Shown piece after piece: positions 29,952 to 41,160 of a stretch of DNA of 64,000 nt (the stretch's first letter is position 1; each line of letters starts with the position of its first letter). The position numbers and the translations under genes were made by a program. Under the pieces are notes generated by a model. The model was not told where the DNA came from. It saw only the letters and a program-made list of their open reading frames with translations, and made no database searches. This DNA comes from Nothophaeocryptopus gaeumannii (lineage: Eukaryota; Ascomycota; Dothideomycetes; Mycosphaerellales; Mycosphaerellaceae): contig JASISA010000042.1 of assembly GCA_031771865.1 (NCBI GenBank), positions 1,357,501-1,421,500 on the forward strand, written 5' to 3'.

Positions 29952-31136
29952 CTATTGGCCTCCTGCCTCAGGACATATTCGCGGCTTGTCCGGGTAGCTG
30001 TTTGGTCCTCTCCTCCCATTCGCTCCTTGCTGTAGAGGAGGGGAAGGCAGAGGAGAAGTAGAGCTAGGAGTACTGTAGGTTAGCTTAGCCATGTAGCTCG
30101 CCCCTATCTTCTTCATGCTCTGAATCTTGTCCTTGATTGCTTGTCTCTTTGAGCACATATAGTGCCAAGCTGGGTGGTTCTGACTGCAATTTCCGCATTT
30201 ACTGTGCTTTAATCGGTCTGCCTCTGCAAGCTTCTCGTGCGCACATTCTCTTATGTTATGGCTTCCTCCACACCTTGCACACACCGTACCGTTTGTGCAC
30301 CTTGTGCCGATATGGCCATATCTTTGGCAGTTGAAGCACTGTGTTATTGTCCATTGGTGGTCCCATTCTTCAGTGTCGTGGAGCACTCCGGAGATGATAA
30401 TGCCCTTCTCTACCGCAGCTCTGGCAGCTTCCACCGTCTTCAGTTCGACTACTAGAGTGCTCTGTTTCTTTGTTCCCGTTGCTATAGCTTTCTGGCCCTT
30501 CCACCAGGCATTCTGTACTTGGATTCCGGGTATTAGCCGCTTGTTGTCTTCCTCAATTGACTGGATCCGCTGTGTAGTAGGGTCGTTTCCTGCAACTGTA
30601 ACAAAGTGGACTTGACTGGGAAGGTTTTCTGTGCTATTCTTGCCTCCTTCAAGACCTTGCCTAGGCCTTGGGTGTCTGCCGCCATTCGGTTCCTTGCTGC
30701 AGGGTCCGTAGTCGTGAGAACTAGTCCATCGGGGACCTTCTTGACTGCGACTACATGTGCCCAGTTCCCTCCTTCTGCAGTAAAACGCGAAACAATCCGG
30801 GTAGCTTCAGCATCCCTAAGCTCAGCCCTAGTCGCTTCGTTGTCTACGTGAATCTTGAGGGAGCACGCAGCTCTTTGTGCTTTGATGCTAGACAGTTGGG
30901 CTGGCTGTTGGGCTGCGACTGTTAGCCCAGGTTGTCTTTGGTCCTGGACTCTGCTCTATCTTCTTCTGAATCTGTGTAATACTCCGTTGGATAGATTCCA
31001 GAGTGGCTTCCTGGTTGGTGCGCTTCGTGGTCCGCGCTGCAGTTGAGTGAATCATATCCAGAATCATCTGGATTGCCCTCTCTGGTTGGAGGGAGGAGTG
31101 TTGACTCTGATGCATCAGTTCAGCTGCCTCATTCTG
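29952..31136 (-). pseudogene. LINE copy 1 ORF1 (gag-like), truncated
   Basis: The readable part near 30434-30120 has three successive knuckles: CFNCQRYGHIGTRC, CARCGGSHNIREC and CGNCSQNHPAWHYMC. The N-terminal region (IHSTAARTTKRTNQEATLES and onward) lies in a different frame, with breaks near 30905 and 30618. The 5' end is lost at 31136. ORF1 products of such elements bind their own RNA. Confidence 0.8.
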
Positions 31137-32216
31137 GTCTGGATTCACGCCTCTTCACGACGCCTCACGCGACTGTCGCCAACTGTTGCGCGCATCCTAC
31201 AATCAAGGACATCTTCAATATCTCATTGGCCAAAATTGAGATGCACATCAATGACGATGCAAGCATCTCTCGTCGTGCAGATGGCATCTAATGAACATCT
31301 TCACAGCAAGTCATAGGCCTTATGGCGTCTAACCTTCTTCACGCCGCCACATCTCCGATGTCAAGGAGAGAGCCCTCGAGCCGTCCGCCATCGAAAAGGG
31401 CAACACGGCACGACATCGAAAGCCAGGCCTGGAACCTGCCTCTGCATCTATCAAAGCAAGCCTCTTTGCACGATCCACATCTCCTCGTCAACACTCGCGA
31501 TCGGAGACGCGGTGCAGCCTCTACAAGAAGCCACCAACCACCCCCCAGACGCCTTTCCTGGGCTTCATGGACTCAAAGGCGCTCATCTGGATCCTCAATG
31601 ACGGCTCCCATGATCTCCACAATCCGCAACACAAGGCCGAGACCTCACCATATCAGACGTCGCGTGCTCTGTCTCGGTAGTGGTATGAAAAGGCCGGAAT
31701 CGCATGAAAGCTTTTTGACGTGCGGCATCTCTGAAGACGTCGCTGACTGGAGACGAGTACACTGCATCTACCGGAACATGTGGCGACTTCGTGTGTTGAT
31801 GCCACTTTGGATCATGTGGCTTTCATGCGATCTGATGGCATTGCTCTGGCCCATCCATCAAGACACGAGGCGCCAGTACAGTTTACATCGCAGTCTCTGT
31901 CAAGTCAACGGCTCGACACCTGCATTGTCGCGACTGATCATATGGGGCCTTGAAGTTGAGATGCAATGGGCTTCGCTCTTTGTAATTGGAGTGGTGTTTT
32001 GCTAAGGTGCTGCTGCTGCTGCCACCTGCATCAAATCAACCCCTTTCACTACTCACTCAGTCTTTGAGACTTTTTGGGCCCTGCTCCAAATTGAATCAGA
32101 GAGTTGTTTCTTTGTCTTGATCGGCAGTAAAGGGTTTAAAGGCCTTATAGTTTCGCCCTATATATAGCAAGGCGTTGGCCCTCATCCCGAGTCGTTATGA
32201 TGCCTGCTTGATGTAC
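31137..32216. other. intergenic between LINE copy 1 and the GST gene
   Basis: No gene identified. A 227-codon ATG frame (31322-32005) is arginine/serine-rich and without domain. A neighbouring frame (about 31352-31675) reads more protein-like (PFLGFMDSKALIWILNDGS) but lacks a start and ends in stops, so it may be a relic. TATATATAG near 32160 lies just outside the GST 3' end. Confidence 0.35.
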
Positions 32217-33119
32217 CTACTTCTTAACATACGCCTCGCCAAACCCTCTCTGCACAGCCGGTCTCTCCGCAATGCGATCGATCCACTTCAGCAGGTGCGG
32301 GAAACCCTGGACTTCCTCCTTCGTGAAACCAGTCCTCTCCCAGCCCTTCACCCAAGGCCATGTCTTGACGTCCGCGACGCTGTATTTACCCTTTCCGTTG
32401 CCCGCCAAGTACTCGCGAGGCTCGCCAGTGTACTTTCCGGAGAGGTGGATCTCGAGCACGCCGAAGACGCGGAGGGTCTCATTGCGGAAGCGGGTGATGG
32501 CGTAGGGGATTTTCTCGGGGGCTGCGCGGGTGAAGTGGTTGACCTGGCAAACAAACTTGTCAGCAGGAGGTCGCAATAGAGTGGGTTGGAGGGCTGATAT
32601 ACTTGTCCCTGGTATGGTGCGCCAGAACCATGCCAGAAGAAAGTCCACTGTAGGGCCTGGTTCCGCTCAAGGTCGTTGGTGAAGCCGAACTTGTCTTGCT
32701 TGTCGGCGAACTTCAGGAGGTAGAAGAGCTCTGCGGAGGTTTCATGGACTGTGAAAGGTGGGGATTGGGTGTTGTCGACGAGGACTGGGATGCGGCCTGG
32801 GAGGTTGACGTGTCAGTATAAGGGACAGACTAAAGTGATGAAATATCGGCGTACCATTAGGATCAAGACGCAAGAACCAATCCTTCTTTTGCTCGTTGGT
32901 GCTAACACACTGTTAGAGCAATGTCATGCGGATTGTGGCTTGAACAGCGTACGAGATGTCAATGAGCGTGGTAGTCCACTCCGTGCCATACGCGTCCTTC
33001 AGCTCCTCGAGGAAGATTTGCACGGCCTGTCCATTGGGAGTGTTCTGGGTGATCAGATGAAGGCCTTTGGAATTCTTGACCTCTGCTGGAGTCTCATCCG
33101 TGTACACGTTGTGCGACAT
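32217..33119 (-). CDS. Glutathione S-transferase, Ure2-like fungal type (244 aa)
   Basis: Minus-strand exons 33119..32953, 32901..32855, 32796..32603, 32543..32217 (735 nt). The 51-bp first intron uses donor gtacgc and acceptor ttag; this joins DIS to TNEQKKDWF in the conserved frame. The N-terminal thioredoxin-like domain shows LHLITQNTPNGQAVQIFLEEL and FLRLDPNGRIPVLVD, where the cis-proline and glutathione-binding loop are expected, then TVHETSAELFYLL (E-[ST]-x-A motif). The C-terminal helical domain includes YSVADVKTWPWVKGWER. Cytosolic glutathione conjugation or reduction of electrophiles or peroxides is expected; the exact substrate is unknown. It is divergent from the arrestin gene over about 1.66 kb. 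Confidence 0.9.
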
Positions 33120-34782
33120 GGTTGCTGGTTCGGAATTGCTGATATGAAATTTGGTCCGAACACTTAGCTTTTGGGTGAATTCTTGTTAGAAGGAGTCCGC
33201 TTTAAGTAGGACGTGAAGCTTTTGTCAGCATTCGGTGTTTATTGTTGATGATGAAATGCACGGCGTAGTCTACGCAATGCCCCTCGCCTGTCGATGACAC
33301 CCCCACCATGGATGCAGCTGGAGCTACAGCATCAAGATCCAGTTCTGTCGTGATTGTTTAGTCATCTCGTACCATCTCACTCTTGCGGCCATCTTCCGCT
33401 GTGCGAGATTCCATGGTGTATGAAAGCAGTAGTCATCCGTCCTCGCCCAGCATTGTAGGCTGCTTCCAAGAAGGACCTTGTGCGTGGAGTTCAAGCAGCG
33501 GAAGACGTCCTACTTGGCCAGCAACCGCATCGAGCACAGGATGCACGCTTACTGTGTTTTGCTGAAGTTGAATCTTTAGACCACAATGACTTTCATTCAC
33601 CAGGTCTTACCCAGTGTTGAAGCAGGCTGTTGGAGCAATGTTCGATGTAGAAGCAGTGTCCATTGTTGTACTGTCATGATCTGGTGACGTCTTTCGAGAC
33701 GAGACGCTGGAGGAGGGAGGTGCGAAAGCTTGACCTCCGGTCCTGCTGCTGCCATTGGCGGACTGGCGAACTGGCGGAATGCTGTGTATACGGTAGACCG
33801 CTCCGCCAAGGATCAGGTAGGCCTGCGACTGCGACTCTTGTCAAGAAGAAGCTTTTGCTAGTGAAGAGACCCCCGAAAGGGCCACGCAATGTCTCACGCG
33901 CTGAGGGCGGAGAGACTAATAAGATGGTGGTGCTAGAACAACAGCGAACCGTGGTACTGGCGACCGGCCGTCCCAGGATCATTGTCCGGCGGAATCGGGA
34001 ATGAGTCACGTGAGCTGTTACGGGTGGAAAGCAAGTTCAACGAGGGGGAGTTTGTTGGTGCTTCCTCCAGCTAAGCTCCGTCCGCCAAGTCTGCGAGCCA
34101 AGCACTATCGAGGCCAAGGCCCAAGGCGCATTGTTGCGACGAGAGGTGAGTCCCTCACTGTTTCGTATCGTCTGCGTGTAATACGTATGCACTGGTCATG
34201 GAGAGCGGAAGTTGGGCAGCCCCAGCACGATTCAGCGCCTTCTGACAGCACACCCATCCGCCGGACCCCGAGAGCAGCGGTACTCATCATGGCACTGGCA
34301 TTGGCACTGGCAGCGGATTTGCGGGCCACCACTTCCCACCGCGCGGCGCATCTGTGACGGACGGGTGCTAGGTGCTATGCAAGCCATCAGAGCACAGCCA
34401 CGCTGCAGCATCGTCACCGCGAACAGGTCCCCATACCATACCGCGACCGTTGCACTACCCCATCATCTCCGCTGAGCCTGTCGAGGTGTCAGTCCATGTC
34501 GACTTTGGCAGAAGTCAACCGGTACTAGCTCTAGCACCACCTTCTAACAATGCGCTCCAGGAACGCTACAAGCAGCTGCAACCTCCCAGGACCCTCCATT
34601 ACCAGAACTTCGCACGAATCCATTCCGATCGAAACAATATCATACTCGCTATACTCCTAGCATATACTGCGTGAGGTGCGCATGTCGCTGCGCGGCTACC
34701 AGTCGCCTCACTGGGCGCAATATTAAGCTGTCTGCGCGGGACCGCAGTGTCGTCGTCGCATACAGATCCACACACGCGGAGG
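33120..34782. other. intergenic between GST and arrestin genes
   Basis: 1.66 kb between divergent starts. Only scattered frames shorter than 120 codons, with no domain. The frame of the arrestin extends upstream to a GTG at 34747, but the first ATG is 34783. Nothing else seen. Confidence 0.4.
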
Positions 34783-37230
34783 ATGCCTGCCGCGGAGCGC
34801 TCGCCCTCAACGACCTCTGCGACTTCCACGCCCACATCCGGTCGCCGATTGATCTCGCGACTCACCTCGCCCTTCGCTCACAAATCGCGGAACCTGACCG
34901 ACTTTCACGTACAAATCGACGATCCTCTGCGACAATATTCTCCCGGAGATTGGGTGACGGGATACGTCAATTTGAAAGTTGCGAAACCCACTCGCGTGAC
35001 CCACGTGGTTATCTGCCTTCACGGCTTCGTGCAGGTGTACAAGAACCCAGGATCGTCTCCCTTAGACAGCTATCGAGGCGTCGGCGGCCAAGTGGGTACG
35101 GGCAGGGGGAGCAAGAACGGGGAATACTTTGGCAACGGCTTTGCGACATTATTCGAGGACGAGGTAGTCGTCTGTGGTGATGGCAGGCTCGGCGAGGGAG
35201 TATACCAGTTCCAATTTGAACTTGAGTTCCCCGACAAAGATCTGCCCAGCAGCATATCTGTATGCGACACTCTGCCACGCGATATGCGGCACAGCAGCTG
35301 ACTAGGCACGCAGTTCGAGCGAGGGACGATTTCATATTTGGCCACAGCAACACTGACGAGACCAACGACCATATCTCCTACCATACAATGCGACCATAAG
35401 GTTTACTTTGTGGAAAGGATTGACATTTCACAATGCGCCTGTCCAAACCCGCGAACCATCACATTGGAACCCATATCACGACGGTCAAGAGCCAAAACCC
35501 AGGCCAAGCGACTAAAGGACAATGCTGAACGTATGAGCCGGAAGGAAGGCTCAGCCGCACAGACCTGGAGTGAACGAGACCGACGCGAAAGCCAGAGCTC
35601 GTCTGCTCCAAGTTCACAGCCAGATGTCGATGGTATTCGACGAAGTCCGTCACCCAGCGAAATCAGTTTCGAATACGACAATAACAGCGTAAGCCGACCA
35701 TCAGACTCAAACGCCACGTCGGCTCGACAGAGCGACGCGGAGAAGACGAACAGCCGCGTCTCTCTCCTGAACCGAACTATTACCGCGAAGGTTGAATCGC
35801 TCACCGGAGGCTGCTTACGGGGAGACAATATTCCGGTCAGAGTTCATGTGAACCATACCAAGCATGTCAAGAGTCTGCACGGTGTCATCATCACACTGTT
35901 TCGCCAGGCGCGTGTGGATCTTCACCCTTCCATTCCCTTGGGACCAACCGAGAAGGGGAAGGAAGCCAAGTATGAGGACTACTACCCAAAATCTGTAACT
36001 GGTCTTGGCGGCTTATCCTTGTCTGGAGCTGGATCCAGTCACATGTTCCGGAAAGACTTGTCGCAAACCATTGTGCCGCTCATTGTCGATCCGGGCTCTC
36101 TAACAGCAGAAGTTACTGGCAAGGTGCACGTTCCAGAAGAGGCCTTCCCCACCATCTCGACCGTTCCAGGAGCCATGATAAGTTTCAATTACTTTGTCGA
36201 AGTTGTCTTGGACATCCAAGGGAAGCTTCAGTCTCAAGACCGCAATTTGGGCAACCTTGGCGGCTTGGCCAGCACCATCGCCCAGGGACACGCAATGGAG
36301 GGGAGCATGCACAGGGAACCCACCGCTTCAAACTCCTTCGGATCGCCAGTGATCGACACATCGGTCGTACGTCGTGACAAGGGTGTAGTGGCCTGCACTT
36401 TCGAGATCGTCATTGGCACTCGAGACAGCTCCAGAAAGGGCAAAAGGAAAGTCGTTCCGCCAGAGGCAGACATTTCAATTCAACAGCAAGCGCAGCCAGA
36501 CACTCGCGGCGGTGCAGAGAATGAACAAAGTATTGGCTACCATGGCGAATATTGGGAAGGTGGGGAAGGCGAATATGGCTACGATTACGGCTACGGGTAT
36601 GATTACGACCAACAGTACTACGACGAAAGACTCTACAACGGCCATAACGGGTATATCCCGGCTCATGCGGACTATATCGCGCCGCCTCCAATGCCAGTGC
36701 CGATGCCGCACGTCGAAGACGAGTCACAACTGTCGGAGAAAGAGCGAATACGAAGAGCAGAGCAACGACTTCTGCCAAGCCAACCGCCGGGTGCAGAAGA
36801 ATCCGGAACAAGCTCGCGGAATCCGACTGCACCTCATCTTCCAGACGAGTTGCCAGACGGGCATATGCCTTCAGCTCCTCCGCCTGCCCTGCTGACACCG
36901 CCCGCCTTCACATCAGGCCCGTCGTATACCAATGGGATAGCTTCCATGGACTACGCGCCGAATGTTCCACTATCACGGACACCGGAGTATGAGCCGCGTG
37001 AAGAGGAGGCAAATGAGACGCGTCGGCCAACGGATGACAAGGGCGAGTTGCGACGACGAGACCTCGAAGCGGAAGCCTCAGGGCCTCCAGCCGACGGCGC
37101 AGAGCCTACAACTATCACGGCACCGTCAGCTCCAACACTGACAGAAGACGATCTATACCAACCAGCAGACGTGGACGATAGCCACGTGGACGCGTCCGCT
37201 AGCTCGGAACTACCGAGATACGAAAGATAA
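34783..37230 (+). CDS. Alpha-arrestin-type protein (797 aa)
   Basis: Exons 34783..35259 and 35314..37230, with a 54-bp intron (gtatgc/gcag) joining SSIS to FERGTISYLATATLTRP in phase 0. The N-terminal arrestin fold (about residues 40-200) has TDFHVQIDDPLRQYSPGDWV, THVVICLHGFVQVYK and GVYQFQFELEFP. A second arrestin domain follows a Ser/Arg-rich insert (about 280-450: VESLTGGCLRGDNIPVRVHV, SLHGVIITLFRQARVD, GAMISFNYFVEVVLDIQGK). The long C-tail is disordered, with a Tyr-rich segment (YDYGYGYDYD) and a terminal LPRYE motif close to PY motifs. In fungi such adaptors recruit HECT ubiquitin ligases of the Rsp5 type to plasma-membrane transporters for endocytosis; a role with nearby transporters would be speculation. 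Convergent with the next gene. Confidence 0.9.
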
Positions 37231-37478
37231 TGCAACTTGGCGTTGGCGTTTGGGGGGGAATTCTCACTATCTCAGCGGGCAAGGGGGAACACTTTTGGAA
37301 ACCAAATCTTGGAGGTCATATTTGTTTGTACTTTTACGCATGATACCAAATGCAGTGACTGACAGCTTCAAGCGAGGCGAAGGTGTTGTCGTTTCGGATG
37401 GATAACGAGCCAGATCGATTGCTTTGTGCGTCGAAGCTATGATTGAAACATTCGATGAGCCAGGTCCCTTTCCTTTTT

Positions 37479-38747
37479 TCAATTATGTTCTTCATCTTCT
37501 TCTTCTCCTTCTTCTTCTTCTTCTTCCTCCCCTTCCCCTTCCTTCCCTTCTTCCTTCGTTTCAGGCCACTCCCTCCCCATAATCGTCACGCTCCCCTTCT
37601 TCTTCGGATCTCCCTGCTTCCAAACGACGAAGCCGCTTTTCGCCCAAGAACGAATCAAGCCACTTTCCACATCCCCTTCATCGATCTCCTCTCCGCCCTC
37701 CTCCTTTTCTCGCCTCGCCCTCTCCTCTGCATCCAATGCCGGCGACAATATGATTGTTCCGGAGAAAGCAAACTCCCTTGTCAATTTGGGTAGTGATTCG
37801 AAGAATACGGACATGGCGATTTGAGCGATTCCTGTTCCCCTGAGGTTGGCATCGATGCGGAATGTGTGGACGAAGAGAATCTCGTCATCTCCCAATGCCT
37901 CCTGATGATGCGGCTTGGATGGTTTTCGAATGTTTCCCTTTGCGGTGAAAATCTTCTGCATCACGAGCTGGAGCTCATCGCGTTGGTCGGGGGCGGTGGT
38001 GGACTTGGGATCGAGCAACTCATTCAACCAAGCCGGCGTGGTAGTGCCAGGTGAGTTGTTTTGTTTTTGGAGGAGGAGTGTGACAATTTCTCCTATCTTG
38101 TTGCCTTCCTTCTTGGTAGTAGCGGTGGTGGTGGTTTGGGGAGAGAGGAAGAAATCCGCTTCGATGATGCTGACACTCTCATACTTGTCGTGAGTTTTGA
38201 CTTCGACTTCTGCGACGACGTCTAGCGTGAGTGAGCGGGTTGCGGAGGCGGTTGGGAGGGTGTTGGACTTTTCAGAGGAGACAGGCGAGGAGGTTGACTT
38301 CTTGGATGATTTCGATGCTTTGGTTTCTCTCGACGCTTCCGACTTCTTTGTCGCGACTGGCTTTGCTTTGGTTGATGCGGCTTTCTTCGAACGAGTTGGT
38401 CGAACTACTATGATCTCCTCATCCTCATTCGTCGACGATGATTCGTGGCTCGAGGATTTGTCGTTCGGTTCAGGGCCTGTGGTCTTCTTGGGACGTCCTT
38501 TGCTCTTTGGTGCTGGTTTGCTATTCGTTCGTTGAGGTTGTTCAGCTACTTGAATCTCATCGCCTTCATCTTCTTTTGAGGCGGATGTGTCTCTGTTGTC
38601 GGTTTTAGGGTCGATCGTACCTGGAACTTCGACCTCTTCCTGCGAATGCGCTTGAACTGATCGTTTCGGCCTAGTACTTGCAGCCGTCTTCGCTGCTTTG
38701 CTTGGAGGCACCGCACTGCTACTTCCTAATTTCCTCTTTGGCGCCAT
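37479..38747 (-). CDS. Uncharacterised protein with GNAT-like C-terminal module, paralogue A (422 aa)
   Basis: Single exon on the minus strand. ATG 38747 opens MAPKRKLGSSS; the frame continues upstream with further ATGs but without protein-like character. Residues 1-180 are disordered and Lys/Ser/Thr-rich with an AT-hook-like KGRPKK. The C-terminal module contains ILFVHTFRIDANLRGTGIAQ, then FFESLPKL, GTIILSPA, WAKSGFVVWKQ and VTIMGREW, followed by a Glu-rich tail. RGTGIA fits the R/Q-x-x-G-x-G/A acetyl-CoA motif of GNAT acetyltransferases, and a helix after it fits as well. The neighbouring gene at 39371 shares the same module in the same order, so the two are tandem duplicates with unrelated N-termini. 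The acetyltransferase role is inference; basic and acidic tracts suggest a nuclear location. Confidence 0.75.
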   Translation of the reverse strand: MAPKRKLGSSSAVPPSKAAKTAASTRPKRSVQAHSQEEVEVPGTIDPKTDNRDTSASKEDEGDEIQVAEQPQRTNSKPAPKSKGRPKKTTGPEPNDKSSSHESSSTNEDEEIIVVRPTRSKKAASTKAKPVATKKSEASRETKASKSSKKSTSSPVSSEKSNTLPTASATRSLTLDVVAEVEVKTHDKYESVSIIEADFFLSPQTTTTATTKKEGNKIGEIVTLLLQKQNNSPGTTTPAWLNELLDPKSTTAPDQRDELQLVMQKIFTAKGNIRKPSKPHHQEALGDDEILFVHTFRIDANLRGTGIAQIAMSVFFESLPKLTREFAFSGTIILSPALDAEERARREKEEGGEEIDEGDVESGLIRSWAKSGFVVWKQGDPKKKGSVTIMGREWPETKEEGKEGEGEEEEEEEGEEEDEEHN

Positions 38748-39370
38748 GTTCTGTTCGATTTCCTTCTCGACGTCCTGATCGATCGATCTGTTTGATACAT
38801 ACTCCAAACATCTTCTCTGCCGAGGACCTGCGCCTGCATTGCATGATATACAGTGCCCCTTGACAAGGCATTTCCCTCCTAAGAGGATGCAATTCGAGTT
38901 GTAATGATCCCGTTCCACATTTGCAGACGAGATAAAGCAGGCTTTGTTTGGGCGAGACATGATGGTCTGTGCGCGGCTTTGTGGGTGAGGGAGCGTGAAA
39001 GAGGTGCCAAAGGGTTGGCTTTGTAAATAGGAAATGCAAGAGGGAAATTGCAACAGGTCGCTAAGAGTCTGGAGTACATTGATCGCATTCGTGAGTATAC
39101 AGTAAAGAAGAGATTTGGAAATTCATGGCCTAGTGGGAGATGCGCAGTAGGAAATATGTTGCAAGCTTGAAAGAAAGGAAGCAAACAGTGTGGTAAACAT
39201 GCACTTCATTGTGCAATTCGCTGAAGTGATTCTTTCCAAAGAGATCACCCGTATCTTATCTGACATAGACCCAAATGCAAGCAAACCGCCATCCCATCCA
39301 AACATTGTCTGAAGATGAAGTGACCCGCGCACACATTCGAGTCTCCATCTATCACTCTATTCAAATTCCC
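38748..39370. other. intergenic between the two GNAT-like paralogues
   Basis: About 620 bp. The upstream open frame of paralogue A runs to 39053 (with MSRPNKACF at about 38960 as an alternative start). It looks like leader sequence, though an extra coding exon cannot be excluded. Confidence 0.4.
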
Positions 39371-40741
39371 TCATACCTGCCTCCCCATAATAGTCATCCC
39401 ACCCGCGACCTGTGACCTCCACCAAACCTCAAATCCGCTCTTCCCATAACTTCCAATCAACGCCGTCTCGACGTCCGCCCAGGTCTTCACCTTCTTACCT
39501 CCTTTCTTCCTTTTAGCCGCGTTCTCCATACGCGAACGCACGTTGTAGAAAGCCGCTGGAGAAAGACAGACTGTGCCGGTATACAAAACTGTAGAAAGAT
39601 TAGGGCCAGAGAGTTTAGGAAGGTGGGCCAAGTAGGCCTGGAGGGCGGTTTGTGCTAAACCAGTACCTCGGAATTGAGCGTAGAGCATGAACTCACTGAT
39701 GAAATGGAATCGCTCACCAGATAGTTCGGTGGCGTGGGCGGTGAATTCGGGTCGTGGAGTGCCGGAGTTGTCGTAGATGTTCTGGAGGGAGATCATCAAC
39801 TCGTTCAAACCCTTGTAGTCGGCGTTGCTCGAGTCCCAGTGTGTGAGTGGTCGCTTGTTGGGACCTGGAGCGAGGATCTCAGTCTTCCAGGCTGACGTCT
39901 TGGAACGATCGATCATGTATGCGTTGAGATAGCCTGCTCGCTTCTGCGTGCCTCGGAAGGCTAGCTCGATGTAGAACTCAGCGTGGTAGTTTCTGACGCT
40001 AGAGTACTGCTTGTCTGTCTTTACATCGAGGTATGTGATGAGATTCTGGCGGGTGCCGGAGACCGGGTCCGTAACAGTTTGTCGCCAAGAGGTCTCGAGG
40101 AGAGTGCGGACGTTGCGATTGACTGGCTTGGCTGGGACGTGAGAGGCTAGTGCGCGCCGGGCTGTGGAGGACGTACCTGTCAGAGCAGTTTGTGGCTTGT
40201 CAAGATATGCTTGAGTTGCTGTTCGCTTGGTCGTCGCTGGTCGAAAGGGTAATGATATGGTCAAGGGCGGCGATGGCTCTGTAGTCGATGGCTTGGTTGA
40301 TGTTGCCAAAGGCGTGTCAGACAGCTGACCCAAGTTGGGAAACCTAGGTCTTGAAGAAGTGAGCTTGGGAGGCATAGCGATATCCATTCTGCTGGCATAA
40401 TCAGTTGGCCTCTTCAACAATGGGTCCGCCTGAGCCTCTTCCCTTAACTGCTGGTCAGCTTCCTCCAGCCACTTGTCAAGGTCAATGTACATACCTGGGT
40501 GCTTGATCAGCGGCTCGAATGTAGCAACCCGAGGGACGGCGAATACCTGGTCCGGCTTGGGAGTTGGCTTGGGTTTTGACGTGGGCAGTGGCTCGGGAGT
40601 AGGAGTTGATACCATGTTGTCGGGTGCAGTCGAAGCACGGCCAGCGGTTCTCCTCTTGCTATTGCTGGGCATCAAGTTCCTCCTCACTCGCTCATCGGCC
40701 TCCTCCTTGGTAACGTGGAAGTAGTTGTTAGTCTTCCACAT
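39371..40741 (-). CDS. Uncharacterised protein with GNAT-like C-terminal module, paralogue B (456 aa)
   Basis: Single exon on the minus strand. ATG 40741 (MWKTNNYFHVTKEEADERV) is the only ATG in a frame that is open much further upstream. The N-terminal half is Pro/Ser/Thr-rich (TPKPDQVF, PSPPLTISLPF). The C-terminal half has FHFISEFMLYAQFRGTGLAQ, YLAHLPKL, YTGTVCLSPA, SYGKSGFEVWWR and MTIMGRQV, matching paralogue A block by block. RGTGLA fits the acetyl-CoA loop motif R/Q-x-x-G-x-G/A. The region just before it (LMISLQNIYDNSG) may complete the fold. No catalytic residue can be assigned and no named family is recognised. It lies about 620 bp upstream of paralogue A in the same orientation. Confidence 0.75.
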   Translation of the reverse strand: MWKTNNYFHVTKEEADERVRRNLMPSNSKRRTAGRASTAPDNMVSTPTPEPLPTSKPKPTPKPDQVFAVPRVATFEPLIKHPGMYIDLDKWLEEADQQLREEAQADPLLKRPTDYASRMDIAMPPKLTSSRPRFPNLGQLSDTPLATSTKPSTTEPSPPLTISLPFRPATTKRTATQAYLDKPQTALTGTSSTARRALASHVPAKPVNRNVRTLLETSWRQTVTDPVSGTRQNLITYLDVKTDKQYSSVRNYHAEFYIELAFRGTQKRAGYLNAYMIDRSKTSAWKTEILAPGPNKRPLTHWDSSNADYKGLNELMISLQNIYDNSGTPRPEFTAHATELSGERFHFISEFMLYAQFRGTGLAQTALQAYLAHLPKLSGPNLSTVLYTGTVCLSPAAFYNVRSRMENAAKRKKGGKKVKTWADVETALIGSYGKSGFEVWWRSQVAGGMTIMGRQV

Positions 40742-41160
40742 TGTCGCTATAGTTGCGAAGACCTGCTTTGTTATTGTTCCCGGTTGTAGATTGAATTGGA
40801 AAGCTGTTGTTTGAATGTTGGGAGGCTGTGAGTGAGAGTGAGCGTGAGCAATCGGCGTACTTCTCAGACGTGGAAGTGCGCGGAAAGCGAAGAGAGCTGA
40901 TTTTGAGAAGGCTCTGAAGGTGAATATATAGACTTGAATACAATGGCATTGAGTGGGAGGGACAAAGGACTTAGTGGGGAAAAGGCGATTGTTCCTTGTT
41001 GTGTTCCTTGAATTCAAAGGACTTTACAATGCTCATCAGGCTTTGTCCGCTCCTACACAATCGAGTGCAACGCATTGCTTTACGTTATGATTGCAGATGG
41101 GAAACGCTGTGCACCAGCAATGCAGTTGTGTCAAAATAGCTAAGGAGAGACTGGCACACA

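Larger units (their letters stand above)
25966..31136 (-). mobile_element. Tad-like LINE retrotransposon, copy 1 (5' truncated, with solo LTR)
   Basis: Minus-strand non-LTR element. The 3' end is a (TTA)n tail (plus strand TAA repeats from about 25966 to 25994), inserted at the end of the RIPped mariner gene. The 5' end stops at 31136, where homology to copy 2 ends abruptly, while copy 2 continues into more gag. It holds ORF1 (gag with three zinc knuckles) and ORF2 (endonuclease, RT, C-terminal zinc region). A solo LTR with TCAAC duplication lies at 26186. Sequence matches copy 2 (56001-61180) almost base for base, differing mainly in short homopolymer lengths. Several frameshifts and an in-frame TAG break the ORFs. 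Confidence 0.92.

Noticed and set aside
31322..32005. 227-codon plus-strand ORF
   Set aside because: Arg/Ser/His-rich shadow-like sequence with no domain; the neighbouring frame is the more protein-like one and is itself broken.
34747..34782. Earlier GTG start for the arrestin
   Set aside because: Nuclear fungal genes start at ATG as a rule; the first ATG at 34783 gives a normal N-terminus.
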